Assembly (NCBI GenBank): GCA_002299005.1
Contig: DBMZ01000055.1
Span: 1-5,637, forward strand
Source: Alphaproteobacteria bacterium UBA685
Lineage (GTDB): Bacteria; Pseudomonadota; Alphaproteobacteria; Puniceispirillales; Puniceispirillaceae
Reading direction: 5' to 3'
Length of the DNA: 5,637 bases
A model generated the notes under the pieces. It had not been told where the DNA came from and did no database searches. It was given only the letters and a program-made list of their open reading frames with translations. Both the position numbers and the translations under genes were made by a program. How positions within the stretch are numbered: position 1 is the stretch's first letter; each line of letters opens with the position of its first letter. Shown one piece after another: positions 1-5,637 of this stretch.

Positions 1-7
1 GCCAGCC

Positions 8-628
8 TTATTTGCCAGCCATGGCGGCGTCTATGGCGCTTAAAATCACAGGGGCAGGGTGCGCGCCTGCGAGTGAGAATTCATTGTTAAAGACAAAAAA
101 CGGCACCCCATCAATGCCAACATTGCCGCCAAACTGAATATCTTCATTGATTTGCGTGGCCGCATTTTGCAAAGCATCTTTGGTATAGCTATTCTCACAG
201 CCTTCTTGCTGAATAAGGTCTTTTTGCACCTCAGCATCGCTAATATCACGCCCTTCAAGGAAATAGGCCTGAAAGAACCGCTCAGAGAGGGAAAAGCTAT
301 GCTTACCAGAGGCAATCAGCAATGTGTGAACAGCTGATGTTTCAGGCGTAAGGGCAATGTCATTAAAGGCAAAATCAATGCCAGCATCCTTGCCTGCCAT
401 CGCAATACGATCATAAACCGCGTTTGAGGCTTCCCCGAATTTCTGTTTCAGATAATGCTGCCTGTCCATACCGCCGCGTGGCATTGACGGGTTTAGCAAA
501 AAGGCCCGCCATCTAATGCTAGCAGACAGGCCAGGACGTTGTGCCAGCGCCTCTTCAAGGCGTTTTTTGCCGATATAGCACCAAGGGCAGATAATATCTG
601 AATAAACATCAATCGTAAGCTCTGTCAT
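8..628 (-). CDS. DsbA-family thiol oxidoreductase (FrnE-like, 2-hydroxychromene-2-carboxylate isomerase/DsbA superfamily)
   Basis: Predicted 206-aa thioredoxin-fold protein of the DsbA/FrnE group, which catalyses thiol-disulfide exchange. After the first beta strand the active site CPWC lies at residues 14-17, followed by YIGKKRLEEAL, the usual start of the first helix in this family. The helical insert occupies roughly 45-165, and GVPFFVF at 174-180 supplies the cis-proline loop (P176) that faces the CXXC. The FLLNP stretch at 43-47 is also typical. There is no signal peptide, so it should be cytoplasmic, unlike periplasmic DsbA. Length matches the family (about 200-220 aa). The start is supported by an AAGGAA-type ribosome binding site about 9 nt upstream. 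It is transcribed divergently from the HugZ-like/GST unit. The family is clear; the substrate is unknown. A glutathione-dependent isomerase role is less likely because both cysteines are present. Confidence 0.9.
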   Translation of the reverse strand: MTELTIDVYSDIICPWCYIGKKRLEEALAQRPGLSASIRWRAFLLNPSMPRGGMDRQHYLKQKFGEASNAVYDRIAMAGKDAGIDFAFNDIALTPETSAVHTLLIASGKHSFSLSERFFQAYFLEGRDISDAEVQKDLIQQEGCENSYTKDALQNAATQINEDIQFGGNVGIDGVPFFVFNNEFSLAGAHPAPVILSAIDAAMAGK

Positions 629-649
629 ATTGCCCGTTCCTTTTCCTGT

Positions 650-668
650 GCTATGTCTCTATCATAGC
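650..668. promoter_or_regulatory. Perfect inverted repeat in the divergent gap, candidate operator
   Basis: GCTATG (650-655) and CATAGC (663-668) are perfect inverted repeats separated by 7 nt (TCTCTAT). The 19-bp dyad sits in the only sizeable non-coding gap of the left half, between two divergent transcription units. It overlaps the candidate -10 of the leftward promoter and the weak -35 of the rightward one. That position is what one would expect for a repressor or dual regulator controlling both directions. No known regulator site was recognised, and no regulator gene is in the window. A short repeat like this could also be chance. Confidence 0.4.
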
Positions 669-681
669 GGTTATTTACAAT
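653..681 (+). promoter_or_regulatory. Weak candidate promoter for the HugZ-like/GST unit
   Basis: TACAAT at 676-681 is one base from the -10 consensus, and 17 nt upstream is ATGTCT (653-658), which matches only 3/6 of the -35 consensus. The start of transcription would be near 688, giving a very short leader before the TTG codon at 700. The -35 lies inside the inverted repeat at 650-668. A poor -35 would fit an activator-dependent promoter, but that is inference. Confidence 0.25.
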
Positions 682-689
682 GATGCCTA
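661..689 (-). promoter_or_regulatory. Candidate sigma70-type promoter for the DsbA-family gene
   Basis: On the minus strand, TAGGCA (689-684) is followed after 17 nt by TATGAT (666-661), matching the -35 and -10 consensus at 4/6 and 5/6 positions. Transcription would start near 654, leaving a leader of about 26 nt that contains the ribosome binding site. The -10 box overlaps the inverted repeat at 650-668. This is a match by eye only. Confidence 0.4.
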
Positions 690-690
690 T

Positions 691-695
691 GGTGA
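691..695 (+). promoter_or_regulatory. Ribosome binding site deciding a TTG start
   Basis: GGTGA lies 4 nt before TTG at 700 and 13 nt before GTG at 709. It is the only Shine-Dalgarno-like run near the gene start and favours TTG over GTG, although the spacing is shorter than ideal. ATG codons at 683, 689 and 707 are in a different frame that stops at once (TGA at 710-712). Confidence 0.4.
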
Positions 696-699
696 CCTT

Positions 700-1191
700 T
701 TGTCTGATGTGAAAAAAATTATAAGCGCACGCGATGCGCTGATTGATAAGGCGCAAACTTTACTGGTGAGTGTGACAGGTGATGATGGCGCACCTGATAT
801 GGGGACAAGCCCCTTTATCCGCGATGAGGCAGGTGATTTCTTTATCTATACCAGCCAACTCTCAGCCCATGTAAGAGCGCTTATTGCCGGTAATCAGACA
901 CGGTTTATGCTGATAGCAGATGAGCGTGCCTCACAAAATATTTGGGCGCGTGTGAGACTAAAATTCACCGCCCATAGCACCGTGATTGAGCGTGGTAGCA
1001 CGCCCTTTAACGAAATGGCCGACAAGATGGCGCCAGCCTTTGGGCCAACAATGGCGCTTATTCGCCAATTTAGTGACTTTCACATGGTTAAAATCACCCC
1101 TATAAAAGGCGTAATCGTCACTGGTTTTGCCTCTGCCTATGAGGTGACAGGGCCGCATTTTGATGTTGGAGCGCAATTAACAAAATCATGA
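700..1191 (+). CDS. HugZ / pyridoxamine 5'-phosphate oxidase-like split-barrel protein
   Basis: Predicted 163-aa protein of the PNPOx-like flavin-binding split-barrel fold, closest in style to the HugZ heme-utilization group. It opens with a helix (RDALIDKAQTLLVSV, 11-25). The barrel strands follow: MGTSPFIRDEAGDFFIYTS (34-52), then an NxTRFMLIADE strand (65-75), ASQNIWARVRLKFT (77-90), and the C-terminal DFHMVKITPIKGVIVTGF (126-143), a hallmark segment ending in an FASAYEV tail. HugZ members bind heme or flavin and can open the heme ring; this short form has one barrel and no obvious extra heme-binding C-terminal domain. The start is TTG at 700, because no ATG exists in this frame after the stop at 616-618; GTG at 709 is the alternative. 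GGTGA at 691-695 supports TTG, though at a tight 4-nt spacing. Its stop overlaps the GST start, so the two are probably co-translated. Fold confident, ligand unknown. Confidence 0.82.
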   Translation: MSDVKKIISARDALIDKAQTLLVSVTGDDGAPDMGTSPFIRDEAGDFFIYTSQLSAHVRALIAGNQTRFMLIADERASQNIWARVRLKFTAHSTVIERGSTPFNEMADKMAPAFGPTMALIRQFSDFHMVKITPIKGVIVTGFASAYEVTGPHFDVGAQLTKS

Positions 1192-1832
1192 TTAAGACAC
1201 CTATTCTATGGAGCTTTCGGCGTTGCCCTTATGCGATGCGCGCGCGTCTTGCCATCAAAGCTAGTGGGCAAGCGGTTGCTCTGCGCGAGATATTGCTTCG
1301 TGATAAGCCAGAGGCGTTTATGGCCGCATCGGCAAAAGGCACAGTGCCGGTACTTGTCCTATTAGATGGACATGTTATTGATGAATCGCGCGATGTGATG
1401 TTTTGGGCCTTATCACAATCAGATCCCGAAGGCTGGCTTGATTGTTACCGGCAAGATGAAACTCATGTAATCGCGCATTTAGACGCGCTGGATAATGTCT
1501 TTAAGCATCATCTTGATCGCTATAAATATGCGACCAGATATGATGATGTAGACGAGGTAGTGCATCGCACGAGCGGGGCTAAGTTCCTCGAAACATGGAA
1601 TGATATATTGGGCAGGCAAAAAGGGCTATCAGGCGAGACGCTTGGCCTATTAGATTATGCCACCCTGCCATTTGTCAGACAGTTTCGTATCGCCGACCCT
1701 AACTGGTTTGACGCCCAAGAATGGCCGCATCTTCATCAATGGCTGAACATGTTCCTTGCAAGTGATCGCTTTGCCGCGATTATGCATAAATATAAGCCGT
1801 GGAAAGAGACAGGCGAAGATATTGCCTTTTAG
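1188..1832 (+). CDS. Glutathione S-transferase family protein
   Basis: Predicted 214-aa cytosolic GST-fold protein. The thioredoxin-like N-terminal domain (about 4-78) carries RRCPYAMRARLAI at 11-23, with C13 at the usual N-terminal-helix active-site position. The GTVPVL loop at 51-56 holds cis-P54, and E66-S67 match the glutathione-binding acidic/Ser pair. The all-helical C-terminal domain has DYATLPFVRQF at 156-166, containing the N-capping Asp typical of GST helices. The CPYA motif suggests a cysteine-type enzyme working in glutathionylation, thiol transfer or reductive chemistry rather than classic conjugation, but the substrate cannot be read from sequence. Its ATG overlaps the upstream TGA as ATGA (1188-1191), so expression should be coupled to the HugZ-like gene. 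Its TAG overlaps the TAA of the convergent transporter by 4 bp. Length is normal for the family. Confidence 0.9.
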   Translation: MIKTPILWSFRRCPYAMRARLAIKASGQAVALREILLRDKPEAFMAASAKGTVPVLVLLDGHVIDESRDVMFWALSQSDPEGWLDCYRQDETHVIAHLDALDNVFKHHLDRYKYATRYDDVDEVVHRTSGAKFLETWNDILGRQKGLSGETLGLLDYATLPFVRQFRIADPNWFDAQEWPHLHQWLNMFLASDRFAAIMHKYKPWKETGEDIAF

Positions 1833-1847
1833 GCTTTTGTGGGCAAT
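1821..1847. terminator. Possible bidirectional hairpin across the convergent stop codons
   Basis: ATTGCC (1821-1826) and GGCAAT (1842-1847) are inverted repeats flanking the overlapping stops at 1829-1832. Inside them GCC-TTTTA-GGC (1824-1834) can form a smaller 3-bp hairpin followed by TTTT. The arms are in the last codons of the two convergent genes. There is no other space for a terminator between them. The stems are short and the T-runs weak, so function is uncertain. Confidence 0.3.
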
Positions 1848-2740
1848 TTGAGCGATGTGTAGATCACATAAAGCGCCAAGGTGACAATCACAACAAAACC
1901 GCCAAGGATCATTTGCGGTGTCGCTGTCTCGCCCACACCTAGCCAGACCCATATAGGGCCCAAAATCGTCTCTAACAGCATCAGCAAGCCGATATTAGCG
2001 GCGGCAGTATAGCGTGAGGCTGAATTCAGACAGAAGAAGGATAGCGGCAAAATCAGTAAGCCTGAGACTGATATCATCAGCACATTGCCATCAAATAAGG
2101 TTGAAGGGCCAATATAGGCCAATACCAATAGAGCGGCCATCAAAGACCCATTGCCGGTAATGGTTGCCACGGGCAAATCTTTATATTTGCGCAAAATAAC
2201 AAAATTTAAGCCAAAAGCCGCCGCCGCACCAAGGCCATAGAGAGCCCCGATCACAACAGAGCCATCAGGCGCCCCATGCGCATCACCAGCATCCATGACG
2301 CTTAACAAAATGCCGGCAAGCGTTGCAATCGTCGCAAGCCATGTTGAAATATGCGTGCGCTCTCCCAATATGATGCGCGAGAAAAACGCGCCAAAAATAG
2401 GGGAGGTCGCAAGGGCAAATAAAATCACTGATACAGATGTCTCTGTGATGCCGTTCACAAAGCAAATGGCGCTTGCAAATACACATAAAGAAGACGCAAT
2501 GCCGCCGCGCGAATAGGTTAGCTTCATCGTTTGGGCAAAATTCTTGCGATCCAAAAGCCATGTAAGCGCAAACATAACAAGGCCAATTTCAAGACCGCGC
2601 CAGACGATGATCTCTAACGGCCCCATCTGTGATAGGCGGATAAAGAGTGTGTCAGGCGTTAAGACCAATGCCCCAAACCCTGCTAAGGCTAGGCCAAATA
2701 GGGGATGGCGTTTAAAGCGGTCAATGAGTGAGGCTGCCAT
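1829..2740 (-). CDS. EamA/DMT-superfamily inner-membrane transporter
   Basis: Predicted 303-aa polytopic membrane protein of the drug/metabolite transporter superfamily, normally exporters or permeases for amino acids, metabolites or drugs. About ten hydrophobic segments can be placed near residues 13-34, 41-61, 81-99, 101-122, 132-149, 161-182, 195-212, 219-238, 246-268 and 276-296, the expected pattern of two EamA repeats. The first repeat ends with the typical FFSRIILGER (119-128); the second has the matching LLETILGPIWVWLGVGE (255-271). The N-terminus (IDRFKRHP) is basic, fitting a cytoplasmic end. Start ATG has AGGA 7 nt upstream. It lies downstream of the photolyase pair on the same strand but beyond a terminator, so it likely has its own promoter or depends on read-through. 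It converges with the GST gene, overlapping it by 4 bp. Substrate unknown. Confidence 0.9.
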   Translation of the reverse strand: MAASLIDRFKRHPLFGLALAGFGALVLTPDTLFIRLSQMGPLEIIVWRGLEIGLVMFALTWLLDRKNFAQTMKLTYSRGGIASSLCVFASAICFVNGITETSVSVILFALATSPIFGAFFSRIILGERTHISTWLATIATLAGILLSVMDAGDAHGAPDGSVVIGALYGLGAAAAFGLNFVILRKYKDLPVATITGNGSLMAALLVLAYIGPSTLFDGNVLMISVSGLLILPLSFFCLNSASRYTAAANIGLLMLLETILGPIWVWLGVGETATPQMILGGFVVIVTLALYVIYTSLKLPTKA

Positions 2741-2755
2741 AAAGAAATCCTAGCG

Positions 2756-2778
2756 AAAAAAGCCCGCCTTTTAGACGG
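2756..2778 (-). terminator. Rho-independent terminator after the photolyase pair
   Basis: Read on the minus strand, CCGTC (2778-2774), loop TAAAA, GGCGG (2768-2764) form a 5-bp stem with one G-U pair, followed by GC and six T (2761-2756). Outer AAAGC and GCTTT could add to the stem around an unpaired TTTCA. It lies about 40 nt beyond the stop of the FeS photolyase gene and ends 15 nt before the ATG of the transporter gene, separating the two transcriptionally. Confidence 0.65.
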
Positions 2779-2789
2779 TGAAAGCTTTC

Positions 2790-2808
2790 ATATCATGCTT
2801 TTTGATAT
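2790..2808. repeat. AT-rich inverted repeat upstream of the transporter gene
   Basis: ATATCA (2790-2795) and TGATAT (2803-2808) are perfect inverted repeats separated by 7 nt. The dyad sits between the FeS photolyase stop and the terminator, in the region where a transporter promoter would have to lie if it is independent. It may be an operator, an extra hairpin before the terminator, or chance in AT-rich DNA. No convincing -35/-10 pair was found beside it. Confidence 0.3.
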
Positions 2809-2818
2809 TTTTCGAATG

Positions 2819-4342
2819 TCATTTCAATGCGGAAAGGAATTTTCTGGAATCAGATCTGATAGCTTCAATTTTCTCGACACTCATTTTGTCTGCGGTACGG
2901 TAAATCATGCCAAGGCGCGGATTGCCGCGTAATTTATCTTCATGGCGCAATAAAAAGTCCCAATAGAGATAGTTAAACGGGCAGGCATCCTCGCCTGTTT
3001 TTTCTTTCACCTTATAGCGGCAGCCTTTGCAATAATCGGACATTTTATCGATATAATTGCCGCCAGCCGCATAGGGTTTTGAGGCAACAATGCCATCATC
3101 AGCAAATAACACCATCCCCGATACATTGGGCATTTCTACCCATTCAAACGCATCACTATAGACGATTAGGAACCATTCATTCACCTGCTTGGGTGATAGG
3201 CCTGCAAGAAGGCTGAAATTGCCGATGATCATCAAGCGTTGAATATGATGCGCATAGGCATGTTCAATCGTCTGGCCAATTGATTGTGACAGACAATTCA
3301 TAGCCGTCTTGCCATCCCAGAAAAAGCTGGGGAGATTACGTTCGGCATTGAGCGCGTTCATCGCCGCATAATCAGGCATAAAATGCCAATAAATGCCGCG
3401 TATATATTCACGCCAGCCCAATATCTGCCTGATAAAGCCCTCAACCGCATTTAACGGCGCATGACCATTATAATAGGCGATTTCAACCTGTTTTATGACC
3501 TCAAGAGGCGTCAGCAGGCCGATATTGATATAGGCGCCAATATGCGCATGAAACATGAATGGCTCATCAGTAATCATCGCATCTTGATAGCTACCAAAAT
3601 CTGGCAGGCGCTCATCAATGAATTTTTGCAAAACAAGCAAGGCTTGGTCTCTGCTGACAGCCATATTAAAGGCATCATGAGTGCCAAAATGATCAGCAAA
3701 ATGTGCCTGCACCAGCTCTATGACTTCGCGTGTGATATCGTCTGCCACAAAGCTTGTTTTTGGTGGAATTGACAGGCCTGATTTTGGTGGTTTGCGATTT
3801 TCAGAATCATAATTCCATTGACCGCCAACAGGTTTATCTCCTTCTAGTAAGATGTTGTATTTTCTACGCATTTCACGATAGAAAAATTCCATCCGAAGCT
3901 GTTTTTTACCCGCCGCCCAAGAGGTGAAGTCATCTTTTGTCGCAAGAAATCTATCATCATCATAAAGCTGAACATTGCCCTGCCAGTCAGCGGCGATTTC
4001 ATCTTGCCACGCCGTTACGCGATATTCAGACGCCCGTGTCATTGCGACATCTGTTATATCTGTTTGGTCTGCGGCATCTTTTAGCAAATCAGCAAAGCTT
4101 GCCGCGCTTTTATCCGCGTCATAATTCTGGTAAATAACCGTAAAGCCCGCATCACGCATCTCTTGGGCAAAATGGCGCATGGCAGAGAAAATCAGAATGA
4201 TCTTCTGCTTGTGATGGCGCACAGAGGTCGCCTCATGGCTTAATTCGCCCATCACGATGACATCTTGCCCGGGCACCGCGTCCTGTAATGAAGCTAATTC
4301 ACGCGATAGCTGGTCTCCCATGACCAAATAGAGGCGGCGCAT
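2819..4342 (-). CDS. Iron-sulfur (6-4) photolyase, FeS-BCP/CryPro family (PhrB-type cryptochrome/photolyase)
   Basis: Predicted 507-aa flavoenzyme that uses blue/near-UV light to reverse (6-4) pyrimidine-pyrimidone photoproducts in DNA. The N-terminal Rossmann-like antenna domain begins MRRLYLVMGDQLS and runs to about 120; in the family it binds the ribolumazine chromophore DMRL. The helical FAD/DNA domain fills about 200-507. The four 4Fe-4S ligands are visible: C350 (MNCLSQ), C438 and C441 (YCKGCRY) and C454 (ACPFNYLYW), at the positions I recall for the Agrobacterium enzyme. Also present at that numbering are H365/H366, W342, W390, Y424, Y430, and D179 and D254, the acidic pair linked to Mg2+ stimulation. 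Position 391, Tyr in my recollection of that enzyme, is Phe here, as is 399. Start ATG overlaps the upstream photolyase stop by 1 nt (TAATG), with an AGAGA-type site 7 nt before it, implying coupled translation. In Agrobacterium the gene is called phrB, a name also used for E. coli CPD photolyase, so no symbol is given. Confidence 0.94.
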   Translation of the reverse strand: MRRLYLVMGDQLSRELASLQDAVPGQDVIVMGELSHEATSVRHHKQKIILIFSAMRHFAQEMRDAGFTVIYQNYDADKSAASFADLLKDAADQTDITDVAMTRASEYRVTAWQDEIAADWQGNVQLYDDDRFLATKDDFTSWAAGKKQLRMEFFYREMRRKYNILLEGDKPVGGQWNYDSENRKPPKSGLSIPPKTSFVADDITREVIELVQAHFADHFGTHDAFNMAVSRDQALLVLQKFIDERLPDFGSYQDAMITDEPFMFHAHIGAYINIGLLTPLEVIKQVEIAYYNGHAPLNAVEGFIRQILGWREYIRGIYWHFMPDYAAMNALNAERNLPSFFWDGKTAMNCLSQSIGQTIEHAYAHHIQRLMIIGNFSLLAGLSPKQVNEWFLIVYSDAFEWVEMPNVSGMVLFADDGIVASKPYAAGGNYIDKMSDYCKGCRYKVKEKTGEDACPFNYLYWDFLLRHEDKLRGNPRLGMIYRTADKMSVEKIEAIRSDSRKFLSALK

Positions 4343-5637
4343 TAGGCAATCTCTTTCAAAGTGGCAAAGGCACCTAGCGCATCAAGACGTGATTGTTTGG
4401 CATCCACGATAGGATAGGGATAATCGCGCCCAAGCGTGATATTAGCCGCCGCTAGCACATCAGCGGGGGCGGCGGACGGATCGCCAATATATTTGGCCGG
4501 CAAATTGGCCAATTCTGGGACAAATTGCTTGATATAATGTGCCTCACCATCAAAGCGTTCAGCTTGGGTTATCGGGTTAAAGACGCGGAAATAGGGGGCC
4601 GCATCTGCGCCGCAACCAGCGATCCACTGCCAGCTTGCGCTATTGGCGGCATGGTCAGCATCAAACAGGCAATCCCAAAACCACGCTTCCCCATATTGCC
4701 AATGAAGGCGCAAATTCTTGACCAAGAATGAGCCAACGATCATCCGCACGCGGTTATGCATATACCCTGTTTGATAAAGCTCACGCATGCCCGCATCGAC
4801 AATCGGATAGCCCGTTTGCCCTTGTTGCCATTTCACCAAATCATCAGGTGCCTCACGCCATGGGAAATGGATGAATTTCTGATTAAGCGGATCTGTCTTT
4901 AACTCTTGGTGATAGAACAGCAAAGAGGCTGAAAATTCACGCCAGCCAAGTTCTGATAGGAATGTATCGCACCCTTCATGGCCCATGTCATAGCGTTCAA
5001 GCGCACTATACCAGCATTGATTGACTGAAATCTCGCCAAAATGAAGATGCGGCGAAAGCCGTGATACAAATGGCTTATGCGGTAAATTACGGCCTTCCTT
5101 ATAATCATTTATGCCGTTGTCTAAAAAGCTGTCTAACCGTGCGCGCGCGCCGTCCTCGCCAACCGTCCAATGGGCTAAGAGGTCATCTTTCCATCTATTT
5201 TTGGGTAACAGCTCACAATCATCTAAACTTGTATTGGCGGGGATATCGGCAAATTTTATATCTTGCGGGGCAGATAGAGGGCGTCTTGGGGCAGGGGCAT
5301 TCAGGCACCCTCTGCGGTAAAAGGGGGTGAAAACCTTATAGGGCGTGCCGTCCTTTTTGGCGACTTCCCACGGCTCCCAAAGCAGATTTGCCTTGTGGCT
5401 TTCTGCGTGAATACCCTTTTCTTGCATCATGTCTTTTAGCTTTGTATCACGCGCAATGCGCCAAGGCTCATAGGCTCTATTCCAATGTATCTCTTTGATG
5501 TCATGCGATTGTGCCAGCGTCTCAAAGATTGAAAGCGCCGGCCCGTTGAATATTTGTAGCTTGCCCTTCAGCGATTGATTTAACCGCTCAAGCGAATGAT
5601 GAAGCCAAAGCCGTGAGGCACGCCCCATCTTATCTTT
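4342..5637 (-). CDS. phrB: Class I deoxyribodipyrimidine (CPD) photolyase, 5' end outside the window
   Basis: Partial gene; 431 residues plus stop are visible. The protein repairs cyclobutane pyrimidine dimers using light and reduced FAD. The reading frame is open to the right edge (codons for KDK precede the ATG at 5626-5628). Homologues have the 'ASRLWLHHSL' segment some 45-50 residues into the protein, so that ATG is internal and the first antenna-domain strand is missing. Numbering from this Met: NRAYEPW at 50-56 belongs to the antenna domain (E54 at the position of E. coli E109), SRLSPHLHFGEIS at 189-201 is FAD-binding, E227/W230 match the dimer-contacting E274/W277, TGYPIVDAGMREL at 272-284 is the class I signature, and N329 matches N378 near the flavin. 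The electron-transfer tryptophans appear intact as W258, W310 and W333. WQWIAGCGADAAPYFRVFNP at 333-352 is the second hallmark. Antenna type (folate or deazaflavin) cannot be decided. It is followed directly by the FeS photolyase. Its promoter is outside the window. Confidence 0.95.
   Translation of the reverse strand, partial: KDKMGRASRLWLHHSLERLNQSLKGKLQIFNGPALSIFETLAQSHDIKEIHWNRAYEPWRIARDTKLKDMMQEKGIHAESHKANLLWEPWEVAKKDGTPYKVFTPFYRRGCLNAPAPRRPLSAPQDIKFADIPANTSLDDCELLPKNRWKDDLLAHWTVGEDGARARLDSFLDNGINDYKEGRNLPHKPFVSRLSPHLHFGEISVNQCWYSALERYDMGHEGCDTFLSELGWREFSASLLFYHQELKTDPLNQKFIHFPWREAPDDLVKWQQGQTGYPIVDAGMRELYQTGYMHNRVRMIVGSFLVKNLRLHWQYGEAWFWDCLFDADHAANSASWQWIAGCGADAAPYFRVFNPITQAERFDGEAHYIKQFVPELANLPAKYIGDPSAAPADVLAAANITLGRDYPYPIVDAKQSRLDALGAFATLKEIA

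Noticed and set aside
46..337. Short open frames overlapping the DsbA-family gene
   Set aside because: The CPWC protein accounts for this DNA; the alternatives have no conserved features.
1188..1191. ATGA overlap between the HugZ-like and GST genes as a sign of gene fusion or frameshift
   Set aside because: Both proteins have complete family-length folds; a 4-nt overlap is ordinary operon coupling.
2283..2753. Open frames of 69-92 codons on both strands inside the transporter gene
   Set aside because: They are shadows of a well-supported membrane protein, with no recognisable domain and unlikely composition.
3461..4137. Plus-strand open frames of 103 and 66 codons inside the FeS photolyase gene
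   Set aside because: They are antisense to a gene with every family motif intact and encode nothing recognisable.
4899..5330. Open frames of 69-89 codons overlapping the CPD photolyase gene on both strands
   Set aside because: They are out-of-frame readings of the photolyase with no ribosome binding site or family resemblance.
5626..5628. ATG on the minus strand as the true start of the CPD photolyase
   Set aside because: The frame continues open to the window edge and the residues after this Met match a segment about 45-50 residues inside known photolyases; the start lies outside the window.
1..5637. CRISPR array, tRNA, insertion sequence or anti-phage system
   Set aside because: No spaced direct repeats, cloverleaf, transposase, terminal inverted repeats or defence domains were seen; the intergenic space is only about 160 bp in total.

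Overview
The window looks like chromosomal DNA from a Gram-negative bacterium, most likely an alphaproteobacterium. GC content is moderate (about half, by eye), genes are tightly packed with overlapping starts and stops, and protein style resembles marine surface-water lineages such as SAR116/Puniceispirillaceae. That placement is inference from gene content and style; there is no rRNA or marker gene to confirm it. Nearly all of the sequence is coding. No tRNA, rRNA, CRISPR array, insertion sequence or phage gene was seen.

Layout, left to right. (1) A minus-strand gene for a cytosolic DsbA/FrnE-type thiol oxidoreductase with a CPWC active site (8-628). (2) A 71-bp divergent gap (629-699) with candidate back-to-back promoters and a perfect 6-7-6 inverted repeat. 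(3) A plus-strand two-gene unit: a HugZ/pyridoxamine-phosphate-oxidase-fold flavin or heme protein (700-1191, TTG start) overlapping by ATGA a glutathione S-transferase-fold protein with a CPYA motif (1188-1832). (4) A minus-strand ten-helix EamA/DMT-family transporter (1829-2740), whose stop codon overlaps the convergent GST stop by 4 bp. (5) A rho-independent terminator (2756-2778). (6) A minus-strand pair of light-driven DNA repair genes: a class I CPD photolyase running off the right edge (4342-5637, N-terminus missing) and, joined to it by a 1-nt stop/start overlap (TAATG), an iron-sulfur (6-4) photolyase of the FeS-BCP/PhrB type (2819-4342).

The strongest biology is the photolyase pair. 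The two enzymes repair the two main UV lesions of DNA, cyclobutane dimers and (6-4) photoproducts, and appear to be made from one message ended by the terminator. The four cysteine ligands of the (6-4) enzyme fall at 350, 438, 441 and 454, the same numbers I recall for Agrobacterium PhrB, and its length (507 aa) is also the same. The left half is a small redox group (thiol-disulfide oxidoreductase, split-barrel flavin/heme protein, GST) sharing one divergent control region. A link to photo-oxidative stress is plausible but only inferred. I found no clear sign of a wholly new system; the unexplained items are the divergent palindrome, the convergent-overlap hairpin and aromatic substitutions in the (6-4) photolyase.
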